Source: Phycisphaeraceae bacterium (GTDB lineage Bacteria; Planctomycetota; Phycisphaerae; Phycisphaerales; UBA1924). Taken from it: a stretch of DNA of 64,000 nucleotides. The translations under genes and the position numbers were made by a program. Of this stretch, positions 24,968 to 33,671 are shown piece by piece. Below the pieces are notes generated by a model. The model saw only the letters and a list, made by a program, of their open reading frames with translations. It made no database searches and had not been told where the DNA came from. Location of the stretch: positions 310,001 to 374,000 of the forward strand of contig JAHBWV010000001.1 of assembly GCA_019636845.1 (NCBI GenBank), read 5' to 3'. Numbering within the stretch: position 1 is the stretch's first letter; every line of letters begins with the position of its first letter.

Positions 24968-25210
24968 ATGAAGCGCAATCGTTTTGAATTGGTGGTGAAG
25001 TGTGGTGTGGTCGGCGTAGTCGGTGCCGTCGTTCTCTCGGCGGCAACGGTCGTGACCGCGGCGGGCCCGGGCGGCCCATGCTACAAGGGCAACTGCCTGG
25101 ATGTGTGGCGGCCCGTCCTCTGTCCGGACGGCAACGTGTACAGCAACGACTGCTACGCGGCCCGCGCGTGCCAGCGCAATTGCGTGCCGTGGGGCGGCGA
25201 CACGGAATAA
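24968..25210 (+). CDS. Small secreted Kazal-like cysteine-rich protein
   Basis: 80 residues from the ATG at 24968, with ggag 8 nt upstream. A signal peptide (M-K-R-N-R-F-E-L-V-V..., cleavage near V-V-T-A-A) leaves about 50 residues with six cysteines. The core C-P-D-G-N-V-Y-S-N-D-C-Y-A-A-R-A-C-Q matches the Kazal-type protease-inhibitor pattern C-x-D-G-x-x-Y-x-N-x-C-x-A-x-x-A-C. Family knowledge: Kazal domains bind serine proteases tightly. The first cysteine pair is C-Y-K-G-N-C instead of the classical spacing, so inhibitory function is not certain. A strong terminator follows at 25231. It is a single-gene transcript by layout. Confidence 0.82.
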   Translation: MKRNRFELVVKCGVVGVVGAVVLSAATVVTAAGPGGPCYKGNCLDVWRPVLCPDGNVYSNDCYAARACQRNCVPWGGDTE

Positions 25211-25230
25211 TCGGGTTCGCATGAGCATTG

Positions 25231-25271
25231 CGCCCGCGTCGGTTGAGTCCGGCGCGGGCGTTTGTCATTTT
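25231..25271 (+). terminator. Rho-independent terminator after the Kazal-like gene
   Basis: cgcccgcgtcgg (25231-25242), loop ttgagt, ccggcgcgggcg (25249-25260): a 12-bp stem with one G-U pair, followed by tttgtcatttt. It lies between convergent genes and overlaps the first bases of the redoxin stop. Confidence 0.85.
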
Positions 25272-25897
25272 GGCGGAGCTGTAGATGCCGCGGCGCCGGA
25301 GATCGCGGCGAGCTGGGCTTCGATCTGGGTCCACTGGGGTTCATCGGGCGCGCCGTACCAGGCGTGGATGAGCACGCCGTTGTGATCGATGAGGACGAGG
25401 GCGGGGACGAGGGGGACGCGGCGGAGCCAGGTTCGCGGGGCTTCATAGACGCCTCGCACGGGGAGGCCGAGATCGGTGTGGGCGAGGTCCGCGGGCGCGT
25501 TGGCGTCGATCTGGATGGCGAAGCACTCGACGCCGGAGGGTGTGTGGCGGGCGGAGAGTGCGGCGACGCGGGGCATGATGGTTTCGCACGACCCGCACGA
25601 GGAGGAGAAGAGGTAGAGAAAGGTGCCGAGTCGGCCGTCGAGGAATGCCATGGCGTCGGGTGTGTCGGACGAAGCTGACGCAAATGTTTCGAGCGAGGCG
25701 AGCATCTCGCCACGGGGGAGTGCCGCTTCGCCGGTGAGCTGTCTGAGTGCAGTAGTTTCGGAGCGGAGGTTGCGGTTCTGGCGCATCAGGAGGAGGACGA
25801 GGATGGAGAGGGTGAGTGTGGCGACGAGGAGGAAGGCGGTGAAGAGCGGTGGGCGCAAGCGGGGGGACTGGGCGGCTGTGGTCGCGGGCGTGTCCAT
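25265..25897 (-). CDS. Membrane-tethered thioredoxin-like (redoxin/TlpA-type) protein
   Basis: 210 residues from the ATG at 25895-25897, with GGAG upstream. One N-terminal helix (about residues 18-38, F-T-A-F-L-L-V-A-T-L-T-L...) followed by a basic stop and a coiled region. The soluble part has the redoxin pattern: G-T-F-L-Y-L-F-S-S-S-C-G-S-C-E-T (C-x-x-C), A-I-Q-I-D-A-N-A, V-P-A-L-V-L-I-D-H-N-G-V-L-I-H-A-W-Y-G. This is the TlpA/ResA-like layout, facing the periplasm and reducing disulfides there, for example in cytochrome c assembly; no such genes adjoin. It is followed by metG beyond it in the same direction. Confidence 0.88.
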   Translation of the reverse strand: MDTPATTAAQSPRLRPPLFTAFLLVATLTLSILVLLLMRQNRNLRSETTALRQLTGEAALPRGEMLASLETFASASSDTPDAMAFLDGRLGTFLYLFSSSCGSCETIMPRVAALSARHTPSGVECFAIQIDANAPADLAHTDLGLPVRGVYEAPRTWLRRVPLVPALVLIDHNGVLIHAWYGAPDEPQWTQIEAQLAAISGAAASTAPPK

Positions 25898-26023
25898 GCG
25901 TGGCTCCGGGCATTGGCTTGGGGGCGGGTGAGGCTGCGCCGAGTGCGCGGCGGACGCACGCGTGGTGGAAGAGTGTACTGGTGTGCGAGAGAACGCGCCA
26001 TCAAACTCGTCGCGGGCGACGCA

Positions 26024-27745
26024 TCACGCTTTCGTCGGCATCGGCTCCTTCGGATCGGCGCGCATGAAGAGGGCGTCGCCCTTGGCGATCTTCTGGCCGG
26101 GCTTGAGGCCATATGTCGGGTGGGCCCATTGGGCGAGTTCGGCGAGCGGGGCCTTGAACGGTGAGTTGCAGTCGTCGGGGTTGGTGAGGGGTGAGCAGTT
26201 CCAGAGCTTCCAGAGCGCGGCCATCTTCTCGGGCATGGCGGGATAGAGTGCCAATGACGCGATTCTGATAGCTTCAGCGCAGTGATACAAAATCGTCCGA
26301 AGCAACTCGCGATTCTTAACTCCGTACAAGCCTGGAATGGCGACATCTTCACCGGGGGCAGCTTTTGCGAGCGAGAAGGGCCGCAACTCACTTACGAGGT
26401 TGTCGACTGCTTGAACGATTACGGGTCCCACTGCGAGCGTCTTTGCATACTGCCCTTTCTCGAACCATTCTGCGATACCCGCCGCACTACTCGGTGCTAC
26501 GCCTGGCAGTGTGAAGTTGTGACCCCATGTGTTGTCGTCTACGCCTGACGGCTTCTCAATCGGTGCTGGCACTTCGCCCCCAAAGTACTTCTCGATCATG
26601 TTCGCCACGCGGCTGGCGCAGTTGCCGATGCCGTTGGCCAGGTCCGCGTTGTAGATCTCGACGAAGCGCCCGTACGCGAAGTCCGCGTCGGTTGCGCCGA
26701 GCGGCCCCTGCGTCGCGAGGTACCAGCGCACCGCGTCCAGCGAGTAGCGATCGGCATATGCCCTCAGCTGATCGATCTCGATGAAGTTGCCGAGCGACTT
26801 CGACATCTTCACCCCCTCGGAGACGAAGTAGGCGTGCGCATACACCGTCTTGGGCACCGGCTCGCCGAGGGCCATCAGCATGGCGGGCCAGATCACCGCA
26901 TGGAACCAGAGGATGTCCTTGGCCATGAAGTGGACGATCGGCGCGGTCACGAGCGGCTCGCCCGTGTTCGGCTTCCCGGTTCCGCGCGGCCAGTACTTCC
27001 GTCGCTCCGGCGTGTCCACCACCGTCAGGTAGTTGCAGAGTGCCTCGATCCAGACGTACACGCGATGGTTTGGATCACCGGGCATCTTGATGCCCCAGTC
27101 GGCATCGCCCGGCTTGATGGCGCGGCTGACCGGCACGCGCTGCAACCCCGTCTTGATGCGACCGAGCACCTCGTTCTTGCGGGCCTCGGGCAGCACGCGG
27201 ATCTCGTCGGTCTCGATCGCTCGCTTCAGCCGCTCTTCGTACTTGGGGAGATCGAAGAAGTAGTTCTTCTCCGTGCGACGCTCGAGGGGCTTCTTGGTGA
27301 CGGGGCTCTTGAAGTCGTTGTCCTTCGCCACGGTCTCGGTCAGGTACTCCTCTTGGGAGGCGTCCCACCATCCTTCATAGTCGCCGAGCGCGATGTCGCC
27401 GGTCTTGACGAGCTTCTCGATGTACGCCGAGGCGCGGGTGATGTGGCGATCCTCGGTGGTGCGGACGAAGTCGTCGTTGGAGAAGTTCATCGCCTTGAAC
27501 GCGGCGCGGAACTCCGCCGCGTTCTGGTCGGCCCACTGGATGGGGGTCAGGCCGCGCTGGGCGGCGGAGGCGACGACCTTCTCGGCATGCTCATCGGTCC
27601 CGGTCAGGAAGAAGGTGTCGCGGCCGATGAGGCGGGCCATGCGGGCGGCGACATCGCCGACGAGCGTGGTGTAGCAGTGCCCGATGTGGGGTCTGTCGTT
27701 GACGTAGTAGATGGGGGTGGTGATGTAAAGGGGGTTTGAAGGCAT
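26024..27745 (-). CDS. metG: Methionyl-tRNA synthetase
   Basis: 573 residues, ATG at 27743-27745 with GAGGA upstream. Class I motifs: T-T-P-I-Y-Y-V-N-D-R-P-H-I-G-H (HIGH-like) near residue 15, T-G-T-D-E-H, V-Y-V-W-I-E-A-L-C-N-Y, and G-V-K-M-S-K-S-L-G-N near 320. The zinc knuckle cysteines of some MetRS are absent (W-W-D-A-S-Q-E-E-Y-L-T-E-T), so this is the zinc-free type. The C-terminal part is the helical anticodon-binding domain; there is no Arc1p/EMAP-like tail. The DNA coding residues about 385-495 (26260-26590) is markedly poorer in GC than the rest of the gene, reported as a finding. Confidence 0.95.
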   Translation of the reverse strand: MPSNPLYITTPIYYVNDRPHIGHCYTTLVGDVAARMARLIGRDTFFLTGTDEHAEKVVASAAQRGLTPIQWADQNAAEFRAAFKAMNFSNDDFVRTTEDRHITRASAYIEKLVKTGDIALGDYEGWWDASQEEYLTETVAKDNDFKSPVTKKPLERRTEKNYFFDLPKYEERLKRAIETDEIRVLPEARKNEVLGRIKTGLQRVPVSRAIKPGDADWGIKMPGDPNHRVYVWIEALCNYLTVVDTPERRKYWPRGTGKPNTGEPLVTAPIVHFMAKDILWFHAVIWPAMLMALGEPVPKTVYAHAYFVSEGVKMSKSLGNFIEIDQLRAYADRYSLDAVRWYLATQGPLGATDADFAYGRFVEIYNADLANGIGNCASRVANMIEKYFGGEVPAPIEKPSGVDDNTWGHNFTLPGVAPSSAAGIAEWFEKGQYAKTLAVGPVIVQAVDNLVSELRPFSLAKAAPGEDVAIPGLYGVKNRELLRTILYHCAEAIRIASLALYPAMPEKMAALWKLWNCSPLTNPDDCNSPFKAPLAELAQWAHPTYGLKPGQKIAKGDALFMRADPKEPMPTKA

Positions 27746-28046
27746 GCGAGTTCCTCGGTTGTCATGCCTCGGCGTACAAGGCCGGGCGCGGTGTTCATGG
27801 GGTGTCCGGGAATGGTATGGAATCGGTCACACGACCCGGAAGAAGGAAGGGGGTAGGGGCGGTTCGCGTGTTCGGAAAATGAGCGGTATGCTGTGGTATG
27901 GAGAGAGTGTACGGGAGGGGCTGATGTGGGAGTATGGTCGATACAATCGTGTGATTGGCGAACACAGTCCTCCCTGCGCGACGAAGATATGAAAGTGGGG
28001 GGTGTGGTGTCTGAGCGCTGTGGATGCTGAGCGAATACGGAGAACG
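27746..28046. other. Divergent promoter region between metG and the secreted TPR-like gene
   Basis: 301 bp, AT-richer than the flanks, with no credible gene. A tacaat element at 27942-27947 could be a rightward -10, but its -35 is poor. Confidence 0.4.
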
Positions 28047-29789
28047 ATGATGAGACATAAAGCACTGTTCCTCATCGGATTATCCGGGTTGGCCCTGTCA
28101 TGGTCCGCTTCCGATGCTCACGCCCAGAACGCACTCGGTGACGGTCGGCGGCTTGATCGCAGTCTGAACACGCAATCCAACTACAACGCCGGGAACTCCC
28201 GCGGGGCGTTTTACCAGCGCGTCCAGCAGGGGAATGCTGTTGTGACGGGCAATGCCGCGGGGGGCAGGTCGTTCAGGGGTGATGTCGGGTACACGGGCTC
28301 ATCTGATTTCCGTGGCTCACTGGGATCAGAGGACATTTTCACGTTCAGGCGAGACGCGAGTTTCGCGGGCGGGTTCAACAGCGGGGCGTCCCGAGGGCTT
28401 GCGGGGCTGCAGACACAGCTGAACTCGACGACTGGTTCCGGGGCATCGCAGAGTACAAGCGGCTTTACCGCCCGCGACCAGGGCGGGCTGCTCGTCCGGC
28501 GTGCGGGGTCGGGATCGATGGGAACGGACATCATGGGGCTCGATTCGTCGGGTTCTCGCCGCACATCTCCGCGCGGGATCGGGAGCGCGGATGTTGTGGA
28601 TCTCCGGACAGACTTCAGTGACACGCAGAGCGTTGGTTCTTCACCGCAGTTGGGTGTCGGGTCTCTTCGCTCCACATCCGCATATTCGACCAGCCAGTCG
28701 TTTACGCCTTCTCTGATCGGGCAGCGTCGTGAACAAGACGGCTCTGTGACGAGTCTCACGGCGTCAAGTCTGCGCGGGGTGCGCTCCAGCACGACGGGTC
28801 CCGACGGCCAGCCACTACCGGTCTTGACGGGCTCGAACAACGCGGCCCCTCGTTCGGCGACGCCCGGTTCTCCGACGACGATGGTCTCGACACAGGCAGG
28901 GCTGACGAACCCAGCATCGCCGCGCACGGCGGTTGCGCCCGCGAAGACCGCGTATGACGCGCTGATGGATCGTTACAAAGAACAGACTGGTACCGCTTCC
29001 GCTGCGGGTCCTGCGGGCGATCTTGAGAACTGGCAGAAGCAACTCGAGGACATCCGGGCGACCCTTGAGGGGAGCAACGATGCGGCCTCGACGCTGCTGA
29101 CGAATCTTGGCGCGGAGGGTCTGCCGGTTGATCCGACTGCGCAGGACCCTGTGCGTCTCTACAGCCAGCGGACGATCGACATGATTCTGAAGCAGGCGGG
29201 GCAGACCAACGAGCTGCTTCTGACCGCCGAGGGTCGTCTCGGTGCGTTCGGAGAGCGCATGCGACGCGGCGAGCGGGCTCTGGCCGAGGGGCGGTACTTC
29301 GATGCGGAAGAGTCATTCTCAACGTCGCTGACGCTTCGGCCGGGGGATGTTGCGGCCTCGATCGGCCGGGTTCACGCGCAGCTGGGCGCGGGCATGTACC
29401 TGTCCGCGGCACTGAATCTTCGGATGACACTCGGCGCGAACCCTGCAGCCGTCGGAGAGCGCTACGGTCCGGCGTTGCTACCGTCGGCGGCGCGTTGCGA
29501 CGAGATCATCGAAGAACTGCGCGCGAACACGCGCAGCGAGGACCGGCTCGGGTACGAGTCTGCGGTGCTCCTCGCGTATATTGGCTACCAGACATCTCGA
29601 CGCGAAGCCATGGAAGAGGGCTTCGCCGCCATCGAGCGGCTTGCCTCGACAACATCAAGGCCGATCGACTCGCGCTTCGTCGAGCTCGTGCGTCGTGTGT
29701 GGAGACCGCTCATGGATCGTTCTTCAACAGCCCCGACACGCCCAGCCGCACCCGCCGAAGAGGCGGGGGGAGACCCGGTTGGCGGTTGA
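28047..29789 (+). CDS. Secreted low-complexity protein with C-terminal TPR-like region
   Basis: 580 residues from the ATG-ATG at 28047. Signal peptide to about A-H-A-Q (residue 28). Residues 30-320 are rich in Gly, Ser, Thr and Arg and look disordered (G-S-G-S-M-G-T-D, T-S-Q-S-F-T-P-S). Residues about 325-560 are helical: Y-S-Q-R-T-I-D-M-I-L, then G-E-R-A-L-A-E-G-R-Y-F-D-A-E-E-S-F and L-R-P-G-D-V-A-A-S-I-G-R-V-H-A-Q-L-G, which have TPR spacing. The protein probably sits in the periplasm as a scaffold. Function unknown. Its stop overlaps a TTG that may start the downstream phosphatase, so the two are likely coupled. Confidence 0.75.
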   Translation: MMRHKALFLIGLSGLALSWSASDAHAQNALGDGRRLDRSLNTQSNYNAGNSRGAFYQRVQQGNAVVTGNAAGGRSFRGDVGYTGSSDFRGSLGSEDIFTFRRDASFAGGFNSGASRGLAGLQTQLNSTTGSGASQSTSGFTARDQGGLLVRRAGSGSMGTDIMGLDSSGSRRTSPRGIGSADVVDLRTDFSDTQSVGSSPQLGVGSLRSTSAYSTSQSFTPSLIGQRREQDGSVTSLTASSLRGVRSSTTGPDGQPLPVLTGSNNAAPRSATPGSPTTMVSTQAGLTNPASPRTAVAPAKTAYDALMDRYKEQTGTASAAGPAGDLENWQKQLEDIRATLEGSNDAASTLLTNLGAEGLPVDPTAQDPVRLYSQRTIDMILKQAGQTNELLLTAEGRLGAFGERMRRGERALAEGRYFDAEESFSTSLTLRPGDVAASIGRVHAQLGAGMYLSAALNLRMTLGANPAAVGERYGPALLPSAARCDEIIEELRANTRSEDRLGYESAVLLAYIGYQTSRREAMEEGFAAIERLASTTSRPIDSRFVELVRRVWRPLMDRSSTAPTRPAAPAEEAGGDPVGG

Positions 29790-29814
29790 TCCTTCATTGA
29801 TACATCAGGTCACG

Positions 29815-31485
29815 ATGGGACGGGCCGCGGGTCGTGCTCCCGGGGCACGCTCGATTCGCGAGTTTCTGAGCGACGGCTCGCTCGCCAGACTGTGCGCTGA
29901 GCTCTCTCATTTGATCGGACTTCGCATCGACCTTCGGGACGAGGCCGGCAGATCGATTGTTCCCGGCGACCTGCATCGACCGTGGCGGGTGTTGGAGCAG
30001 CCCCCTGTGCAGGAGGAGGGACAGGTCTCGATACCGCTGCGCCTCGGCGAGCAGTCGATCGGATCGATCGTCATGGGTGCTGGGATCCCGCATCTGAGCA
30101 CCGATGCACGCACGCAGGCGACGCACGCACTCGAGTTGGTCGCGGCGGCCGTGTCGGAGCTCTGCAACGATGACGAGGAGCTTCGCCACAGGATCAAGGA
30201 GATCGGCGCGCTCTACCGCCTGAGCGGCCTGCTCGTACAGGCCAGAGGCGGCATTGAGCAGATCCTTCAGATCGCGCTCGAGTCCGCGCTCGACGCGCTC
30301 GAGCTCGACTCAGGCAACGTCGTGCTTCTCCCGGAGAACGCGGACGGCGTCGCGAAAGAGAGCGAGGAGGACCTTCGGCACGCGGCGGCAAGCGGGCTGA
30401 GCGCGGCGTGGATCCACAGCCCGCTTCCTCTCTCGAAGGCAAGAGAGTTCGATCGGCTCGCGCTCCGGGGCGAGGCCGTCACATCCGAAGATCTGCTGAA
30501 GGATGAACGCGTCCTGATCCCCGAGCAGGTGCGCTCGGAGGGGGTTCGCTCTTTCATCTGCGCAGGGCTTGTGGTTCGCGGGAAGCCGATCGGCGTCATC
30601 CGGCTCTATGGCAAGAGCCCGCGATGTTTCAACGAATGGGATAAGCGACTGATCCGCTCGATCGGGAATCAGGCAGCCGCGGCTGTCGACCAGGCGCGGC
30701 TCTTCCGCATCGAGGACCACGAGAAGATCGTGCAGCGCCAGCTCTCGATCGCGAGCGACGTGCAACGCAGAATGCTGCCCAGGTCGCTGCCCACCGCGCC
30801 GGGTCTTGACATCGCGGCTCGGTACGAGCCGTCTCTTGAGCTCGGAGGCGATTTCTACGACGTCTTCGAGCTGGGCAATCAGATCGGCATGGTGGTGGGG
30901 GATGTGGTGGGGAAGGGGATCGCTGCCGCGCTGCTTATGTCGCATGTTCGAGCGACGCTGCGAGCGCACGTGCAGGACGTGTACCACATCGATGAGGTGA
31001 TGCGCCGGGTCAACCGCGCGCTCTGCCGCGACACGCTCGAGAGCGAGTTCGCCAGCGCGTGGTACGGCGTGGTGGATCCGCAGTCGCTGCGTCTCACGTA
31101 TGTCTCCGCCGGGCATGAGCCGCCCTTCCTTATCAGGCGCGCGACACCGGGCACGCCGCCCGATGTCACGGAGTTGCGAGGGGGCGGGCTGGTTCTTGGG
31201 ATCGACGCGGCGGAGTCGTACGAGCGGATCCCCTTCCAGCTCCAGAAGGGCGATATCGTGGTTGCGTACACCGATGGACTGATGGATGTGCGGAACTTTG
31301 CGGGTGAGAAACTCGGGCGGACGCGGCTCGAGAACGCGGTGCGGGACCTTGTCGCGAGAGAGGCCGATGGCTCTCTGACTGCAGCGCGGATTCTCGAACA
31401 CCTGATGTGGACCGTCAGGCAGTTCGCCGGGCTGATGCCTCGACCCGACGACATCACTATTGTTGTGCTGCGAGCACTCGCGTGA
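29815..31485 (+). CDS. GAF-domain PP2C (SpoIIE/RsbU-type) serine phosphatase
   Basis: 556 residues from the ATG at 29815. A TTG at 29779, inside the end of the preceding gene and preceded by ggggggag, is a serious alternative start (12 extra residues). Residues about 150-300 form a GAF sensor domain (I-L-Q-I-A-L-E-S-A-L-D-A-L, G-V-R-S-F-I-C-A-G-L-V-V-R-G-K-P-I-G-V-I-R-L). The C-terminal PP2C_SIG domain has L-E-L-G-G-D-F-Y-D-V-F, V-V-G-D-V-V-G-K-G-I-A-A-A-L-L-M, V-S-A-G-H-E-P-P-F, Y-T-D-G-L-M-D and P-D-D-I-T-I-V, so the metal-binding aspartates are present. These enzymes reset anti-sigma antagonist switches. The first 90 residues carry an extra domain I do not recognise. Confidence 0.92.
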   Translation: MGRAAGRAPGARSIREFLSDGSLARLCAELSHLIGLRIDLRDEAGRSIVPGDLHRPWRVLEQPPVQEEGQVSIPLRLGEQSIGSIVMGAGIPHLSTDARTQATHALELVAAAVSELCNDDEELRHRIKEIGALYRLSGLLVQARGGIEQILQIALESALDALELDSGNVVLLPENADGVAKESEEDLRHAAASGLSAAWIHSPLPLSKAREFDRLALRGEAVTSEDLLKDERVLIPEQVRSEGVRSFICAGLVVRGKPIGVIRLYGKSPRCFNEWDKRLIRSIGNQAAAAVDQARLFRIEDHEKIVQRQLSIASDVQRRMLPRSLPTAPGLDIAARYEPSLELGGDFYDVFELGNQIGMVVGDVVGKGIAAALLMSHVRATLRAHVQDVYHIDEVMRRVNRALCRDTLESEFASAWYGVVDPQSLRLTYVSAGHEPPFLIRRATPGTPPDVTELRGGGLVLGIDAAESYERIPFQLQKGDIVVAYTDGLMDVRNFAGEKLGRTRLENAVRDLVAREADGSLTAARILEHLMWTVRQFAGLMPRPDDITIVVLRALA

Positions 31486-31549
31486 TCGGCGCGGTAGGCC
31501 TTCTCGCGTCTCTATGAAGTGGAAGAGACGAAGGTGAGATCCGGGCGTC

Positions 31550-32890
31550 TTACTTCAGAAGTCGCTCCAGATAGTGGATGTCCACGCCTCCCTTGCGGAA
31601 GTCGGCGTTCTCCATCAGGCGCTGGTGGAGCGGGATCGTCGTCTTGATCGGGCCGACATTGAACTCGCGCAGGGCGCGGGCCATGCGGTTCATGCACTGC
31701 TCGCGATCATCGGCGTGCACAATCAGTTTGCCGATCATCGAGTCATAGTTCGGCGGAACCGTGTACCCGGTGACGACGTGCGTGTCGAGACGCACGCCGG
31801 GCCCGCCCGGGGGCTCGAAGGTCGTGATCCGCCCCGCGCACGGCATGAAGTTCTTCTCAGGGTCCTCGGCGTTGATGCGACACTCCATCGCGTGCCCGCG
31901 GATCTCGATGTCCTTCTGCTTGTAGGGCAGCGGCTCGCCCGACGCGACGAGGATCGACATCTTCACGATGTCAACGCCCGTGATCATCTCGGTGACCGGG
32001 TGCTCGACCTGCACGCGGGTGTTCACCTCGAGCATGTAGAAGTTCTGCTTCTCGTCCATCAGGAACTCGACGGTGGCTGCGCCCGAGTATTCCGCGGTCT
32101 TGATGAGGCGTGCCGCGGCCTCGCACGTCGCGTCGCGCTTCTTGCGGTCGATCAGCGGGCCGGGGGCCTCTTCGATGAGCTTCTGATGGCGACGCTGCGT
32201 GGAGCAGTCGCGTTCAAAGAGGTGGATGGCGTGCCCGTGCTTGTCGCCGAGGCACTGGACCTCGACGTGGCGGGCGTGCTCCAGGAACTTCTCGATGAAG
32301 ACCGCCCCGTTCCCGAAGGCAGCAAGTGCCTCCTGGCTGGCGATGCGGAGGTTGGTGCGGAGGGTCGCCTCGTTGTGGCAGACTTTCATCCCGCGCCCGC
32401 CGCCGCCGGCGGATGCCTTGATGATCACCGGATATCCGATCTCGGAAGCAACCTTGACCGCTTCTTCCTCGTCCTCGATCGCGCCCTCGGAGCCGGGGAA
32501 GATCGGAACCTTCGCGGCCTTGGCGGTGCGCTTGCACTCGACCTTGTCGCCCAGCTTGGCCATCGCCTCGGGGGAGGGGCCGATGAACTCGATCTTGCAG
32601 TCGCGGCAGATCTGCGCGAAGTCAGCTCGCTCCGAGAGGAAGCCATAGCCGGGGTGGATGGCGTCGACATCGGCGATCTCAGCCGCAGCGATGATCTTCG
32701 GGATATTGATGTAGGACTCGCGGGCCGGGGCCGGACCGATGCAGATGGCGCGATCGGCGAGCTTGAGGTACGGCGCGTCCTTGTCGGCGGTGGAGTACAC
32801 GCAGACGGCTTCGACGCCCAGCTCGCGGCACGCGCGGATGATGCGGAGGGCGATCTCGCCGCGGTTGGCAATCAAGATACGTCTGAACAT
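31550..32890 (-). CDS. accC: Acetyl-CoA carboxylase, biotin carboxylase subunit
   Basis: 446 residues, exactly typical. Starts F-R-R-I-L-I-A-N-R-G-E-I-A-L-R-I; ATP-grasp lid K-A-S-A-G-G-G-G-R-G-M-K-V near residue 160; catalytic segment Y-M-L-E-V-N-T-R-V-Q-V-E-H-P-V-T-E near 285; C-terminal N-F-M-P-C-A-G-R-I. It carboxylates biotin on AccB using bicarbonate and ATP, first step of fatty-acid synthesis. A GGAG site precedes the ATG. accB lies upstream on the same strand, 162 bp away, and the gap holds a long imperfect hairpin (see the repeat at 32922-33049) that a transcript from accB would have to pass. Confidence 0.97.
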   Translation of the reverse strand: MFRRILIANRGEIALRIIRACRELGVEAVCVYSTADKDAPYLKLADRAICIGPAPARESYINIPKIIAAAEIADVDAIHPGYGFLSERADFAQICRDCKIEFIGPSPEAMAKLGDKVECKRTAKAAKVPIFPGSEGAIEDEEEAVKVASEIGYPVIIKASAGGGGRGMKVCHNEATLRTNLRIASQEALAAFGNGAVFIEKFLEHARHVEVQCLGDKHGHAIHLFERDCSTQRRHQKLIEEAPGPLIDRKKRDATCEAAARLIKTAEYSGAATVEFLMDEKQNFYMLEVNTRVQVEHPVTEMITGVDIVKMSILVASGEPLPYKQKDIEIRGHAMECRINAEDPEKNFMPCAGRITTFEPPGGPGVRLDTHVVTGYTVPPNYDSMIGKLIVHADDREQCMNRMARALREFNVGPIKTTIPLHQRLMENADFRKGGVDIHYLERLLK

Positions 32891-32921
32891 GAACGCTCCA
32901 AGGCAATGAAGGCAAAGGCGT

Positions 32922-33049
32922 TCACCACAGAGGACACAGAGAGCACAGAGAAGAGAAAGAGAGGAATGTCTTGAAGACGAGAAAGGCAGATCGGTTCAGA
33001 GAAATGCTCCTGCTCCTTCTCCGTGTTCTCAGTGTTCTCCGTGGTGAGT
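32922..33049. repeat. Long imperfect inverted repeat of 9-nt CACAGA-type units between accB and accC
   Basis: Left arm 32922-32954 and right arm 33017-33049 pair over 33 nt with 27 matches; the loop is 62 nt. Each arm is built of a 9-nt period (caccacaga, ggacacaga, gagcacaga). The same period is seen at 40739 and around the GxxExxY gene at 41342. In the accBC mRNA it can form a hairpin with A/G-rich arm. Confidence 0.8.
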
Positions 33050-33052
33050 GTC

Positions 33053-33523
33053 TTATGGTTTGACGAGAAAGAGTTTCTGCCCGAACTCGACCGCATCGCC
33101 GTTCTTCACCAGCACCCGCTCGATAGTGCCCGAGACCTCGGACTTGATCTCGTTGAAGACCTTCATCGCCTCAACGAGGCAGACGACCGAGCCGGGGCCG
33201 ACCTGCGAGCCGACCTTCGCGAAGGGGGGGGAGTCCGGGTTCGAGGCGGAGTAGAACGTCCCGACCATGGGGGACTCGATGGCCACAAGGCCGGCGTCGG
33301 AGGAGGGAGCCGAGGTGCCACCCGCGGCCGCCTGTCCGGGTGCCGATGCCGGCATCGCCATCGGCATCATCATCTGAGGCGCCATCAGGTGGGGGGGGAG
33401 TTGGACACCAGACTGGCCGCGCTTCAGAACGACGGCCTCGTTCTCATCGCGAAGTTCCAGTTCCGTAAGACCGTTGTCGGTCATCAACTGGACCAACTCG
33501 GCTAATTTCTTCATGTCGATCAT
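33053..33523 (-). CDS. accB: Acetyl-CoA carboxylase, biotin carboxyl carrier protein
   Basis: 156 residues from the ATG at 33521-33523 (an ATG at 33514 is close behind). N-terminal helix region (K-K-L-A-E-L-V-Q-L-M), then a Met/Pro/Ala-rich linker (residues 40-78), then the biotinyl domain with V-E-A-M-K-V where Lys121 is the biotin attachment site, ending G-Q-K-L-F-L-V. The partner is AccC downstream. The divergent ABC permease gene starts 148 bp away. Confidence 0.97.
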   Translation of the reverse strand: MIDMKKLAELVQLMTDNGLTELELRDENEAVVLKRGQSGVQLPPHLMAPQMMMPMAMPASAPGQAAAGGTSAPSSDAGLVAIESPMVGTFYSASNPDSPPFAKVGSQVGPGSVVCLVEAMKVFNEIKSEVSGTIERVLVKNGDAVEFGQKLFLVKP

Positions 33524-33671
33524 GTGTAAGGGTCCGCGAGATTCGCACGGACGCCGAACGGGTACGCCACGCTCGGGCCGGTCGGAGGACGGGCATGATA
33601 CGCGAAGACGCAACCAGCGGCGAACACCTGACAATGCCCCAATCGTCGTCGGCGGCGGGTAGACTCGCCTT

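Noticed and set aside
31550..32890. Open frame on the plus strand spanning most of accC
   Set aside because: accC is complete and collinear with its family; the opposite frame is a codon-bias shadow.
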